A stretch of DNA of 17,443 nt from DASYYE01 sp035946955 (GTDB lineage: Bacteria; Actinomycetota; Actinomycetes; Streptosporangiales; Streptosporangiaceae). The stretch spans positions 1 to 17,443 of the forward strand of contig DASYYE010000324.1 in the NCBI GenBank assembly GCA_035946955.1. Direction: 5' to 3'. The translations under genes and the position numbers were made by a program. The notes below the pieces were generated by a model, which saw only the letters and a list, made by a program, of their open reading frames with translations, had not been told where the DNA came from and did not search any database. This document shows, piece after piece, positions 1 to 7,673 of this stretch; positions within the stretch are counted from its first letter, which is position 1, and each line of letters opens with the position of its first letter.

Positions 1-1
1 G

Positions 2-21
2 TTCGGGACCAAGGTCCCGAA
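2..21. promoter_or_regulatory. DosR/DevR-type binding box (near-perfect palindrome)
   Basis: The sequence TTCGGGACCAAGGTCCCGAA is palindromic except for its central AA. It fits a relaxed form of the mycobacterial DosR consensus (TTSGGGAC-YWWR-GTCCCSAA) at all 20 positions. Its centre lies about 135 bp upstream of the cytochrome b start, so it most likely activates that gene under hypoxia, nitric oxide or redox stress. A divergent gene left of the window could share it. The motif is seen directly; regulator identity is inferred. Confidence 0.8.
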
Positions 22-147
22 CCCCCCGGGTCTGCTGTCCACGGCACCCATGACCGACATCCCCTGGCAATGGGTATGTCAAAGACACGAGGGTTGAGGG
101 AGTCCCCGGTGTCCATCCGGGACTCGTGCAGTCCATAGGAGCAACCC

Positions 148-2058
148 ATGAACAGCTCTGTCCTGGCAGACCCTGGCTCCGGGGTGATCAACCTCGACCA
201 GCCCGGCACTTATCTGCACTGGTCGATCTTTAACGTCTCCGTGGCCAACCTGGTGCTCATCGCCGTGATGGTCGTCATCTTCGGCGCGGCCCTCCTGCTG
301 CCGTTCCCCAAGGGCCGCACCTTCCCCCCCGAAGAAGGCCCGCCCACAGACAGCGACCCGTACGCCGAGCCAACCGCCAGAAACACGGCCGTCCAGGCCG
401 ACGGCACCCAGGACGACGAGGACGCCCGGATGTGGACGGCCCGGGTGCGGCGCCGGGCATTGACGCTGCTGCCCCCCGGCAAGCTGCTCCCGGACCGCCA
501 GCCCGCGTACGTGGCTTCGTGGGTATACGTGTTCGGCGTGGCCAGCCTGGCCGCATTCGGTGTGGCGGTGGTGTCCGGGTTCGCCATCGCGGTGGGCGGG
601 ACCGACTGGTGGCACACCAACGTGGTGGGGCGCTTCTTCAACAGCCTGCACCTGTGGAGCGTCGAGCTGTTCATGGCCCTCATCGTGATCCACCTGTGGG
701 GCAAGTTCTGGATGGCAGCCTGGCGCGGTCGCCGGGCCGCGACCTGGATCACCGGGGTGGTGGCTTTCATCGCCGCGATCGTCGAATGCTTCACGGGTTA
801 CCTATCCCAGCAGAACTTCGACTCACAGTGGATCTCCACCAACGGCAAGGACGCGATAAACGCCTCCGGCGCCGGAGCCTTCTTCAACCTCCTGAACTTC
901 GGGCAGATGTTGCTGTGGCACGTCGTGCTGATCCCGATCATCCTGGTCGCCCTGGTCGGCGGCCACATCCTGCTGGTCCGCATGCGTGGGGTCTCGCACC
1001 CGATCGACTCGGACATCCCGGCCCGTGACAAGGGCTCTTGGCGGCAGCGGGAGCGGGTGGCCGCCCGGGTGGGGTCGGGGCCATGGCGCGGTGCGACCCG
1101 GCGCTACGACATCCTCAAGGAAGGCACGATCGCCAGCGCTGTGGTGCTGGCCCTCGTCTTCGTCCTGGCCTCGATCCTGTCCTCCCCCGACGTGCCGTCG
1201 GTGACGATCCAGACCTGGTCACAGATCGCGCCTGCGGACTTCCTGGGCACGGCAGCAGCCGAACTCAACGCCACCAGCAAGACCGCGACCTACGGCCCTC
1301 CCTACAACAACCAGACCGGTAGCGTCCAGCAACTGCTGATCTCGCCCCCGAAAATCACCGGGGTGACGCTGCCGATCAACACGGCCGCAGACTTCGTGAC
1401 CGGACCCCTGTCGAAACTGGCCCGCACCGACCCGCCGTTGGCCACAGCACTGGCCACCTACCAGGCAGCCCCCGCGTCGCAGCAACTCGCCTGGGCGAAC
1501 GCCTACGCGAACGTTGTGACCAAGGTCCGGTTCGCAGGCGGCTCGCCGGTGGTGCCGCGGGCCAATGACGGGCCGGTGCCGACCATGCTGGCCGCAGAGC
1601 TGAACCTGGCCCGCAGCGGTGCGCTGGACACCGACCTGCTGGCCGACCGCACCTTCTACGGCACCGACTTCACCAAGCCGCTGCTGTTCATCGAAGACGG
1701 CCAGTATTTCGCCAACAAGGCCCAGGCCATGAACCTCACGGGGTCGCAGTGGGGGGTCATGAACGAGACTGGCAGCTACCCTGGCCAGCCGTGGCTGTGG
1801 CTGTATACGTTGTGGTACCAGATCAATCCGATCGGAACCTCGCCCAACGCCGACATCATCGCGATCGCCCTGACTGGCCTGGCCACACTGCTGCTGCTCG
1901 CGGTGCCGTTCATCCCCGGCCTGCGCGACATCCCCCGATGGGTCCCGGTGCACCGGCTCATCTGGCGCCCACAGCCTGCGCCCGCACGGCCAGACGGCAC
2001 CGGCGGAGCGGGAAGCGGCGACGGCACACGGCCAGCGCAGACTCCGACTACAACCTGA
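148..2058 (+). CDS. Stand-alone membrane cytochrome b (bc1/b6 N-terminal family) with large C-terminal soluble domain
   Basis: The 636-residue membrane protein resembles the di-haem cytochrome b of bc1/b6f complexes. An N-terminal membrane segment (about residues 35-54) precedes a charged linker. The four-helix b core follows, at roughly 125-280. Its haem-ligand pairs are H168/H182 (FNSLH...VIHLWG) and H258/H273 (LLWH...GGH), spaced 14 and 15 residues apart, the 15-residue spacing being b6-like. A further helix lies near 325-345. Next come about 220 residues of soluble sequence that I do not recognise, and a last membrane helix near 570-590. The start has AGGAG at 137-141, 7 nt upstream. No Rieske protein, cytochrome c or subunit IV gene is adjacent, so it is probably not a standard bc1 complex. 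A role in electron transfer from the quinone pool in hypoxia is inferred from the DosR box at 2-21. A very strong hairpin follows the stop. Confidence 0.85.
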   Translation: MNSSVLADPGSGVINLDQPGTYLHWSIFNVSVANLVLIAVMVVIFGAALLLPFPKGRTFPPEEGPPTDSDPYAEPTARNTAVQADGTQDDEDARMWTARVRRRALTLLPPGKLLPDRQPAYVASWVYVFGVASLAAFGVAVVSGFAIAVGGTDWWHTNVVGRFFNSLHLWSVELFMALIVIHLWGKFWMAAWRGRRAATWITGVVAFIAAIVECFTGYLSQQNFDSQWISTNGKDAINASGAGAFFNLLNFGQMLLWHVVLIPIILVALVGGHILLVRMRGVSHPIDSDIPARDKGSWRQRERVAARVGSGPWRGATRRYDILKEGTIASAVVLALVFVLASILSSPDVPSVTIQTWSQIAPADFLGTAAAELNATSKTATYGPPYNNQTGSVQQLLISPPKITGVTLPINTAADFVTGPLSKLARTDPPLATALATYQAAPASQQLAWANAYANVVTKVRFAGGSPVVPRANDGPVPTMLAAELNLARSGALDTDLLADRTFYGTDFTKPLLFIEDGQYFANKAQAMNLTGSQWGVMNETGSYPGQPWLWLYTLWYQINPIGTSPNADIIAIALTGLATLLLLAVPFIPGLRDIPRWVPVHRLIWRPQPAPARPDGTGGAGSGDGTRPAQTPTTT

Positions 2059-2088
2059 GGCAACCCAGTCCGCCGAAACCACGCGGAC

Positions 2089-2144
2089 GCCAACCTGGCC
2101 CGGCCGCCGGTCCCCGAGGGGACCGGCGGCCGGGCCAGGTTGGC
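2089..2144. terminator. Very long perfect hairpin, probable bidirectional terminator
   Basis: Left arm 2089-2115 and right arm 2118-2144 pair perfectly over 27 bp around a GA centre. It lies 30 nt after the cytochrome b stop and about 100 nt from the end of the converging nitroreductase gene. There is no T-tract, as is common for actinobacterial terminators. The stem is much longer than is usual for an intrinsic terminator. Confidence 0.75.
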
Positions 2145-2248
2145 TGTGTCATGCGACGTTCCGATGTGGCCCAGGGCACTCGGGGGCGGTCACCGCCCAC
2201 CCGTGCAACTGCATTTCTGAGTCACAGTGACGACGGGTGGTGCTCGTC

Positions 2249-3241
2249 TCACGGCTCGGTCAGGTCAGCTGGTGGGCGGCGCGCGGTGACGTGGGTAGTG
2301 TGGGCGCGACCTAGTTGCAGCATTACCTGCGGGGAACCGGGCAGGGCCAGGCGGTCCCGGATCAGGGCCCGGATGGGCCCAGCTTCCAGCGGTTGGGTGT
2401 GCAGGCTGGCGAACACCCACTTGCTGGCTGCGTGTACCAGCAGTCGGTGCAGCGCCTGGCCGGCGCGTAGCCAGTCAGCCCGGCCGTCGTGGGCCGTGAG
2501 CAGGATCATGGTGGCGGCGGGCGGTGGCCCGCCGCTGGGCAGCAGCCCAAGACCGCGGCCCAGGTCGAAGTCACGCTGCGGTAGCCGCCCGGGCTGGTGA
2601 TCAGCAGTGGCAGGAAAAGCGTGCGCGGGGACGCCGTCGCGGGCGGGTTTGGCCGCACTCCGGGTCCACCGCCTCATGTCTGCCTGAGCCACAGGGTCAG
2701 AGTCTTGCCTGCGGCCCGCCGCATAGGCGATGTCGGCAAGCTCGGAATAGGCAATGGCCCGGTGAACGAGCGCCAACTGAGCACCCTCGGCTAGCGCGTC
2801 GTGCTGGAGCCCTGCGACGAGCCCGGTAGGCAGCGGACCAGGAGCCCACGGGCCGCGGTGAGTGTGGCGGTGCGGGAGCGCTTCCAGCAGTTCGTGCTCG
2901 TAGGCGGTCATCGACTCCGCGTTGCCCAGGGTCACCCGGGCGAGCAGCCGAAGCCGTGCCGGATCTGGGAGCAGCTCGACGACAGGCATGTACCCCAGCG
3001 ACCGCACTGCGAGCCGTAGCCCGAATAGGGCGGCGCCGCAACTGATCAGCATCTCCCGGCCGACCGGGTCCACCTTCAGCTTGCGGCCCGGGTCGGCGTA
3101 GAGCTCGATGACGTACTCGCTGACCCGGAACCGCCACGGTTGAGTGTTCTGCACCGACGGCGCCCGGGCCGCCATGGCGATTAGGTAGTCGGCCCGTCTA
3201 GCCGGGATGGGTACAGCCCGCCAGGCATCCTCCTCGGTCAT
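2249..3241 (-). CDS. Acg-family nitroreductase-like flavoprotein
   Basis: The 330-residue product matches the Acg family, whose M. tuberculosis member Rv2032 is a DosR-regulated protein of almost the same length. Typical features visible are the early ARAPSVQNTQPWRF motif (family FMN-site region), the ISCGAALFGLRLAVRSLGY helix, the RWTRSAAKPARDGVPAHAF segment, and a C-terminal SPQVMLQLGRA strand. Acg proteins are split or duplicated nitroreductase folds proposed to bind or sequester FMN; substrate and activity are uncertain. I chose the ATG at 3241 (MTEEDAW) because the transcript reads GGCAGGTGAG just upstream and homology starts there. The frame stays open to an ATG at 3367, but those extra residues look non-coding. 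An imperfect DosR-like box lies about 80 bp upstream (3321-3334). The gene converges with cytochrome b across the 2089-2144 hairpin. Confidence 0.88.
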   Translation of the reverse strand: MTEEDAWRAVPIPARRADYLIAMAARAPSVQNTQPWRFRVSEYVIELYADPGRKLKVDPVGREMLISCGAALFGLRLAVRSLGYMPVVELLPDPARLRLLARVTLGNAESMTAYEHELLEALPHRHTHRGPWAPGPLPTGLVAGLQHDALAEGAQLALVHRAIAYSELADIAYAAGRRQDSDPVAQADMRRWTRSAAKPARDGVPAHAFPATADHQPGRLPQRDFDLGRGLGLLPSGGPPPAATMILLTAHDGRADWLRAGQALHRLLVHAASKWVFASLHTQPLEAGPIRALIRDRLALPGSPQVMLQLGRAHTTHVTARRPPADLTEP

Positions 3242-3320
3242 GGCGCTCACCTGCCTCTTCCCGAGCAAGGATGCATCAGGGGTGGGTGGGAACTGCAGAG
3301 ACCAAAGACGGCTCTCACTG

Positions 3321-3334
3321 GTGACCAACGTCCT
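3321..3334. promoter_or_regulatory. Imperfect DosR-like box upstream of the nitroreductase
   Basis: GTGACCAACGTCCT matches 11 of 14 positions of GGGACYWWRGTCCC, on either strand. It lies about 80 bp upstream of the minus-strand start at 3241, a plausible activator distance. It sits in the 311-bp divergent gap between the nitroreductase and the secreted-protein gene, where I see nothing else clear. Confidence 0.45.
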
Positions 3335-3552
3335 AGCGGTCCAGTTGGCTTTAGAGAACATGGCCAAAGCCCATCCTTTTACTGACCACCGGCCCTGTGG
3401 CGCGCTCTCTCCGGCAGGCAGGCTGGGTTGCAGGGGACGGCGATTGGCAGCTCACAGCGTTAGGTCAATCTGGATGAGCCGGGCACCTGCGGTATCGCCT
3501 CCCGTCGCGCATGAGCTCCGCAGCGCGCCCAGGGCAAAGGGAGGCCCTTGCG

Positions 3553-4308
3553 ATGCTTAGGCACACTGTGCGCACGCTCCTCGTGGCGGCTGTCACAGGA
3601 GCTGGGTTTGTCGCAGTGGGACTAGCCGGTTCAGGCGCAGCCGCGGCGGGGACACACGCCGCGACACACCCCGTCGTCTACACCAGCAGCCAGGCTGGAT
3701 ACTCCACCACTGGCCGCCTGTTCCGCTTCGTCGACACCACAGTCAAGGTCCCGGCGGCAGGCACTTACAACACCTACGCGGAGGTCGTGCTGGGCGGGAC
3801 GCACGCGGCCCCGGTGACCCTTGCAGTCAAGGCCGGCGGTGGCCCCAACTCTGTGGGCTGGGCAGTCGGAGTCCCGCCCTTCGGCATGGGTGGCGGCACC
3901 CTGTCCAGGGTCGCCCCGAAGCCGGGGGACACAGTGTTCATCGCCCTGTACTACGACCGGGCCGATGGGGGCGTTACTGCGACCGCCACTGACCTGACCA
4001 CCAAGGCAACCCAGTCCTTCGGGATCAGTCCGGGCACCCACGCCCAGTTCAACGCCGCCGAGGTGGCGGGCGTGGTCGACAACCCGAAGTCCCCGCCAGC
4101 CACTGACCTCAGGCTGTGGCAGGCCACCAACTCGGCAGTGACCACCTACACCGGGGTCCATGGCACCCTGACGGGCAACTGGATCACAAACCAGATCATC
4201 GACACCACCAACGGTGGTCCCACCGGCCACGTGGTGATGAGCCCGTCACCACTGTTCAACAACGGCGCCAACTTCGGCTGCTGGCTGCGTACCTACCTGC
4301 GCCACTGA
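3553..4308 (+). CDS. Secreted protein of unknown function
   Basis: The product has 251 residues. A signal peptide is clear: R3/R7 basic start, hydrophobic stretch through about residue 30, and an AAAA-G type cleavage region near 31-33. The mature part is rich in Thr, Gly, Val and aromatic residues, with alternating patterns suggesting an all-beta fold. There is one cysteine near the C-terminus (NFGCWLRTYL). The segment AGYSTTGRLFRFVDTTVKVP faintly resembles the start of G1-peptidase-like lectin folds, but I cannot identify the catalytic Gln/Glu pair and do not assign that function. The ATG at 3553 has AGGGAGG about 9 nt upstream. An in-frame ATG at 3511 would place a polar extension before the signal peptide, so I rejected it. 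A terminator hairpin follows at 4336-4370, suggesting a single-gene transcript. Confidence 0.75.
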   Translation: MLRHTVRTLLVAAVTGAGFVAVGLAGSGAAAAGTHAATHPVVYTSSQAGYSTTGRLFRFVDTTVKVPAAGTYNTYAEVVLGGTHAAPVTLAVKAGGGPNSVGWAVGVPPFGMGGGTLSRVAPKPGDTVFIALYYDRADGGVTATATDLTTKATQSFGISPGTHAQFNAAEVAGVVDNPKSPPATDLRLWQATNSAVTTYTGVHGTLTGNWITNQIIDTTNGGPTGHVVMSPSPLFNNGANFGCWLRTYLRH

Positions 4309-4335
4309 CACGGTGAGCCGTTCCGGCAACCAGCA

Positions 4336-4370
4336 CATGCCCGGGCCGCGACCCCAGCGGCCCGGGCATG
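4336..4370 (+). terminator. Rho-independent-like hairpin after the secreted-protein gene
   Basis: Arms CATGCCCGGGCCGC (4336-4349) and GCGGCCCGGGCATG (4357-4370) pair perfectly over 14 bp around a 7-nt loop. It begins 28 nt after the stop codon. No T-tract follows. Confidence 0.75.
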
Positions 4371-4853
4371 GCCAACTCAGGCGGCGAAGCCGCCGGGGAC
4401 CGAGCCCACCGCCGCGTCGCCGGACCAGCCCCCGTCGTGGGGCCATCCCGGGCACGGCTTTTTGGACGGGACGCGTGGTTTCCTGCCAGGTCGCAAGTCA
4501 TGTCATCTTCCTTCCAGCCCGGTGTCATCCTCAGCCGACCCGAACATGGCCGCCTCTGGTAGAGCACAAAGTCCAAAGCCCACGGCTCTATCGGTCACGG
4601 CGGGATCTATGCCGACCGCCGGACCATGATCGGCTCACTGCAGACGGGCGTGGCGATTCGGATCGAGCCGGGTGTCGTCCTACCCCTGCGCTACGTGTCC
4701 CGCTGAGCCCTGGGTAAATGACCTGTGCCCTGGGCGGCCAGGGCTAATGGCCCTGCCTGCCTTGAGGCATGTCTGCCGACCCTGGTGTTGTCACCATTTT
4801 TGGCTTCCCTGCCGCCGCCATCACGGCGCCAGGCTGATCCTTGGAGGTACCCG
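4371..4853. other. Long intergenic leader with no convincing gene
   Basis: No reading frame here has a convincing start and coding pattern. From 4563 to 4706 one plus-strand frame stays open and reads like a piece of a folded protein (GSIGHGGIYADRRTMIGSLQ, then a stop). It could be a remnant, with faint sortase flavour, but I cannot assign it. The last part holds the AGGGCTAATGGCCCT inverted repeat at 4740-4754 and probably the promoter of the deacetylase gene. Confidence 0.4.
4740..4754. promoter_or_regulatory. Inverted repeat, possible regulator site upstream of deacetylase
   Basis: AGGGC-TAATG-GCCCT is a 5+5 inverted repeat 100 bp upstream of the deacetylase start. It matches the DosR core at only 10 of 14 positions, so it may be a degenerate DosR site or the operator of another regulator. 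Confidence 0.3.
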
Positions 4854-6704
4854 ATGTCCGCCTCCCGGTTGCGGCTGCTGTCCGCCGCCGTTGCCCTTGG
4901 CATCGCAGGGGCACTGGCCATCACCGCCCCGGCTTCGGCGGCGGTTGGCCGCCCGCCGCCTTCACCGCCGAATGAAGGGCCGGCCGGGCCGCCCGCGCTG
5001 ATGCCGGACGGGCGGGTGGCAGTGCCGCCGCGCGTCGCCGCGCCGGTGGTCTCGACGAACTGCCCCGCAGCGCCGTCTGGGGTGTTCAGTGCCGCTCCGG
5101 GCACCGGCAAGACCGTCGCGCTGACCTTCGACGATGGGCCGGGCCCGAGCACCTCGAGCATCTTGGCGATCCTGGAGACCTACGGCGCGGCGGCCACGTT
5201 CTTCAACATCGGCCAGAACGCCGCGGCCCGGCCGTCGCTGGTCCGCCGCGAAGCCCGCGAGGGCTACATGTCCGGCAACCACACGTGGGACCACCCGGAC
5301 ATGACCACACTGTCGGCGTCGGCGCAGGCTACTGAGATGGACCGGGCGAGCACCGAGCAGAAGACCCTCACCGGCACCCTGCCGTGTGCCTTCCGCCCAC
5401 CCGGCGGTAGCTACAACTCCACCACGGAAAGCCTGGCACAGCAGCGGCGGATGAAGTTCTGGACCTGGTCGGTGGACACCGAAGACTGGAAGGCCGAGGG
5501 TTCGGGCTCCTCCTACTGGGTGAACCGGATCGTCTCGCTGGCCGAGTCCGAAGGCCGCGTCCTGAACCACCCGGTCGTGCTCATGCACAACCAGCCGGTC
5601 GGCAACCCGGCCACGGTGAGCGCCCTGCCCACCATCATCAAGTTCTTCCGCGACAAGGGGTACACCTTCGTGGACTTGTCCGGGGGCACCCGGTGGAGCA
5701 CCCGGACGGCCTCACAGGCCACCGCGCAGACCAGCGGCGCGATCGACGTGTCCTACAAGGCAGCCGACACCACCATGGGCCACACATGGTACGCAGGGGG
5801 CTGGAAAGGGCCCGTGTCGATGGGCGCCGAGGCTGTGACCGGCGAGCCATCGGTGGTCACCTCGACCCCAAGCGTGGTCGACGCTTTCTGGCAGGGCAGC
5901 GACGGCGGCCTGTGGCACCAGTACACCACCAGCGGCGGCTGGAGCGCCCAGCGCCCGATGAACATGGGCACGCTCGGCGGCCCGCCCAAGGCGATGGCCC
6001 AGCCCAACGGTAATGAAGACGTGTTCTGGCGCGGCACCGACAACCACCTCTGGCACGCCTACTACACCCCCGGCAGCGGCTGGCACGGCGCCCAGAACCT
6101 CGGCGGCGCCCTGGCGTCCGACCCGGCACCGGCCGCCTCCAACCCGGGCAACGTCGATGTGTTCTGGCAAGGCGCCGACGGCGGGCTGTGGCACGTCTAC
6201 AACAACGGCGGCAGCGGCTGGTCCGCGCCAGCGGCCCTGAACATGGGCGCGCTCGGCAGCGGCCCGGCGGCCACCGGCCAGCTCAGCGGCGCCGTCGACG
6301 TTTTCTGGCGCGGCTCCGGCGGCAACAACCAGCTCTGGCACGCCTACTACGTGCCCGGCAGTGGCTGGCACGGCGCCCAGAACCTCGGCGGCGCCCTGCC
6401 CGCCAGCACGGACCCCGTGGCACCGGTCACCTCCAACCCGGGCAACGTCGATGTGTTCTGGCGAGGCGCCGACGGCGGGCTGTGGCACGTGTACAACAAC
6501 GGCGGCAGCGGCTGGTCCGCGTCAGCGGCCCTGAACATGGGCGCGCTCGGCAGCATGCCGTTCGCCACCGGGCAACCCAACGGCACGGTCGACGTCTTCT
6601 GGCGCGGCTCCGGCGATGACCACCTCTGGCACGCCTACTACCACCCCGGCCATGGCTGGGCCGGCGCCCAGAACCTCGGCGGTAACCTCGCTCCCATGCC
6701 CTGA
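4854..6704 (+). CDS. Secreted NodB polysaccharide deacetylase with C-terminal seven-blade lectin-like beta-propeller
   Basis: The 616-residue product has a signal peptide (residues 1 to about 29, ending ASA-A) and a Pro-rich linker. The NodB deacetylase domain (about 86-285) keeps the metal and catalytic motifs: TFDDGP at 91-96, NHTWDH, RPPGGSY, WSVDTEDW and VVLMHNQP. These enzymes remove acetyl groups from GlcNAc polymers such as peptidoglycan or chitin; the substrate is not shown here. The rest, from about residue 298, is seven repeats of about 47 residues of the form DVFWRGxDxxLWHxYxxxxGW, as in PLL/tectonin-type sugar-binding propellers, so it probably anchors the enzyme to glycans. Blades 3-4 and 5-6 are nearly identical in DNA, with a period of about 285-294 bp. 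The ATG at 4854 has GGAGG at 4843-4847; an upstream in-frame ATG at 4725 would block the signal peptide. No terminator is obvious after the stop. Confidence 0.9.
   Translation: MSASRLRLLSAAVALGIAGALAITAPASAAVGRPPPSPPNEGPAGPPALMPDGRVAVPPRVAAPVVSTNCPAAPSGVFSAAPGTGKTVALTFDDGPGPSTSSILAILETYGAAATFFNIGQNAAARPSLVRREAREGYMSGNHTWDHPDMTTLSASAQATEMDRASTEQKTLTGTLPCAFRPPGGSYNSTTESLAQQRRMKFWTWSVDTEDWKAEGSGSSYWVNRIVSLAESEGRVLNHPVVLMHNQPVGNPATVSALPTIIKFFRDKGYTFVDLSGGTRWSTRTASQATAQTSGAIDVSYKAADTTMGHTWYAGGWKGPVSMGAEAVTGEPSVVTSTPSVVDAFWQGSDGGLWHQYTTSGGWSAQRPMNMGTLGGPPKAMAQPNGNEDVFWRGTDNHLWHAYYTPGSGWHGAQNLGGALASDPAPAASNPGNVDVFWQGADGGLWHVYNNGGSGWSAPAALNMGALGSGPAATGQLSGAVDVFWRGSGGNNQLWHAYYVPGSGWHGAQNLGGALPASTDPVAPVTSNPGNVDVFWRGADGGLWHVYNNGGSGWSASAALNMGALGSMPFATGQPNGTVDVFWRGSGDDHLWHAYYHPGHGWAGAQNLGGNLAPMP
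6080..6660 (+). repeat. Near-identical internal repeat encoding two propeller blades
   Basis: A unit of about 285-294 bp recurs within the deacetylase gene: TGGCACGGCGCCCAGAACCT begins at 6081 and again at 6366. The CCAACCCGGGCAACGTCGAT segment also occurs twice, near 6138 and 6432. Each unit encodes two blades. A third, more diverged start of the unit appears near 6657. The high DNA identity suggests recent duplication or gene conversion. Confidence 0.75.
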
Positions 6705-6923
6705 ACAGACGACGACGCGAACCAACCTTTGACCAGCTTCAACCTTCTGAACTGCGTGTTCGCGGTTGCGTGCGTGGGTTTGGCTGTCAGCGGCTTCGGC
6801 AAGCCCGGCTAGGGCGCGACTTCGGAAGGGGATTTGGCGTGATGGATGCTCCCGATCCCGCAGCGGACACGCTGCCGCGCCCCGTCGGCGGATCCGCTAA
6901 GGCTGGCGGCCACCACCGGTCGG

Positions 6924-6949
6924 CTGATGACCGGTGCTGATGACCGGTG
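6924..6949 (+). repeat. 13-bp perfect tandem duplication
   Basis: CTGATGACCGGTG occurs twice head to tail (6924-6936 and 6937-6949). It lies exactly at the left edge of the P-type ATPase remnant. The second copy brings in-frame stops just before the conserved sequence. Confidence 0.8.
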
Positions 6950-7140
6950 TTTGTAGAAGTCGACGCGTCTACGCTGACCGGTGAGTCTGTGCCGGTGACC
7001 CGTGCAGCGGGGCCTGCTGACCTCGGTGTGCCGCTGCTGGAGGCGACGGATCTGGTGTTCAGCGGCACCGCCTGCACCGGCGGTGAGGCCCAGGCGGTAG
7101 TGACAGCTACCGGAGCCGATGAGGTCCGCCGCGCCCTCCT
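6947..7140 (+). pseudogene. P-type cation ATPase remnant (actuator-domain fragment)
   Basis: About 55-60 residues are recognisable. VDASTLTGESVPVTRAAG contains the TGES dephosphorylation loop of P-type ATPases. LEATDLVFSGTACTGGEAQAVVTATGAD matches the following actuator-domain region of the Ca2+/Mg2+-type (CtpF-like) group. The membrane helices, the DKTGT phosphorylation domain and the rest of the protein (normally about 900 residues) are absent. The frame begins after in-frame TGA codons at 6938-6943 and drifts into non-homologous sequence after about 7115. Another short in-frame piece (6842-6940, starting MDAPDPAAD, with GAAGGGG upstream) may be the remains of its N-terminus. CtpF is a DosR-regulon gene in M. 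tuberculosis, which fits the neighbourhood. It is almost certainly non-functional. Confidence 0.75.
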
Positions 7141-7223
7141 CCGCAAGCGGCCACGACACGGGGAAACGCCCAGCGGCCGGCACGTGAGAAGTGCCGCGCG
7201 CCAAGTGTCCTCAGGTGAGGGAA

Positions 7224-7673
7224 TCAGCGCGAGGGACTGCCGAAGCCCGTTTCCTGCTGCGGTATCTGCCGTCCCGTCACCGAGGATGGCCGGATCCTGG
7301 CCCAGAACGGGCGTTCTACCGTCCTGGGCCACGGGTGCAGCCCCAGTTGGCCCAGCCGCTCGACCTCGGCCTCCTCGTAGACCAGTTCGGCGCGGCCGGT
7401 GACCAGGACACTCCACCCTGCCCGGGTCCGGTCGTCATAGGCGTCCGCTTCAAAGGTGACCTTGTCCTGGCCTGCCGCCGCGCTCAGCTTCGACCCTTGT
7501 GCCGTCCGGAAGACCAGATCCTGGCCGTCCACGACATGGTTCACCGGCAGGATCAGCAGTTCCCCGTCCGTGACGAAGCCGACCCGGCCGACCGGCACCG
7601 AGGCCAGCCGGATCAGGCACTCCTCGAACCCAAGAACCTCCAGGCCTGCGTGGTCAACCGGATGTGCTGACAT
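7224..7673 (-). CDS. PPOX-fold (pyridoxamine 5'-phosphate oxidase-like) flavin-binding protein
   Basis: The 149-residue product looks full length for the small actinobacterial PPOX-like family. The pattern is EECLIRLASVPVGRVGFVTDGELLILPVNHVVDGQDLVFRT split over two strands, then GSKLSAA, the FEADAYDDRTRAGWSVLVTGRAE strand pair, and the closing ARIRPSSVTGR strand. Members bind FMN or F420 and act as small oxidoreductases; the substrate is unknown. The ATG at 7673 lies inside the last codons of the upstream receiver-like gene (20-nt overlap), so translation is probably coupled, which would explain the weak ribosome binding site. The two genes should share the promoter in the 8125-8391 gap. Similar small flavoproteins are common in actinobacterial dormancy islands. 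Confidence 0.85.
   Translation of the reverse strand: MSAHPVDHAGLEVLGFEECLIRLASVPVGRVGFVTDGELLILPVNHVVDGQDLVFRTAQGSKLSAAAGQDKVTFEADAYDDRTRAGWSVLVTGRAELVYEEAEVERLGQLGLHPWPRTVERPFWARIRPSSVTGRQIPQQETGFGSPSR

Noticed and set aside
120..134. GGACT-CGTGC-AGTCC inverted repeat in the cytochrome b leader as a second DosR box
   Set aside because: The spacer is longer than in DosR boxes and it sits almost on the ribosome binding site; too short to claim.
1219..2082. 287-codon minus-strand open frame
   Set aside because: It lies opposite cytochrome b, which has clear haem motifs; the composition is a GC-rich shadow.
4563..4706. Open plus-strand piece reading GSIGHGGIYADRR...
   Set aside because: It has a protein-like look and faint sortase flavour, but no start, no upstream or downstream continuation, and no diagnostic Cys/Arg motif.
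5712..6488. 258-codon minus-strand open frame with repeats
   Set aside because: The repeats simply mirror the propeller repeats of the deacetylase on the other strand.
6080..6660. CRISPR-like or mobile repeat
   Set aside because: The repeats are in-frame coding repeats of propeller blades, not spaced direct repeats.
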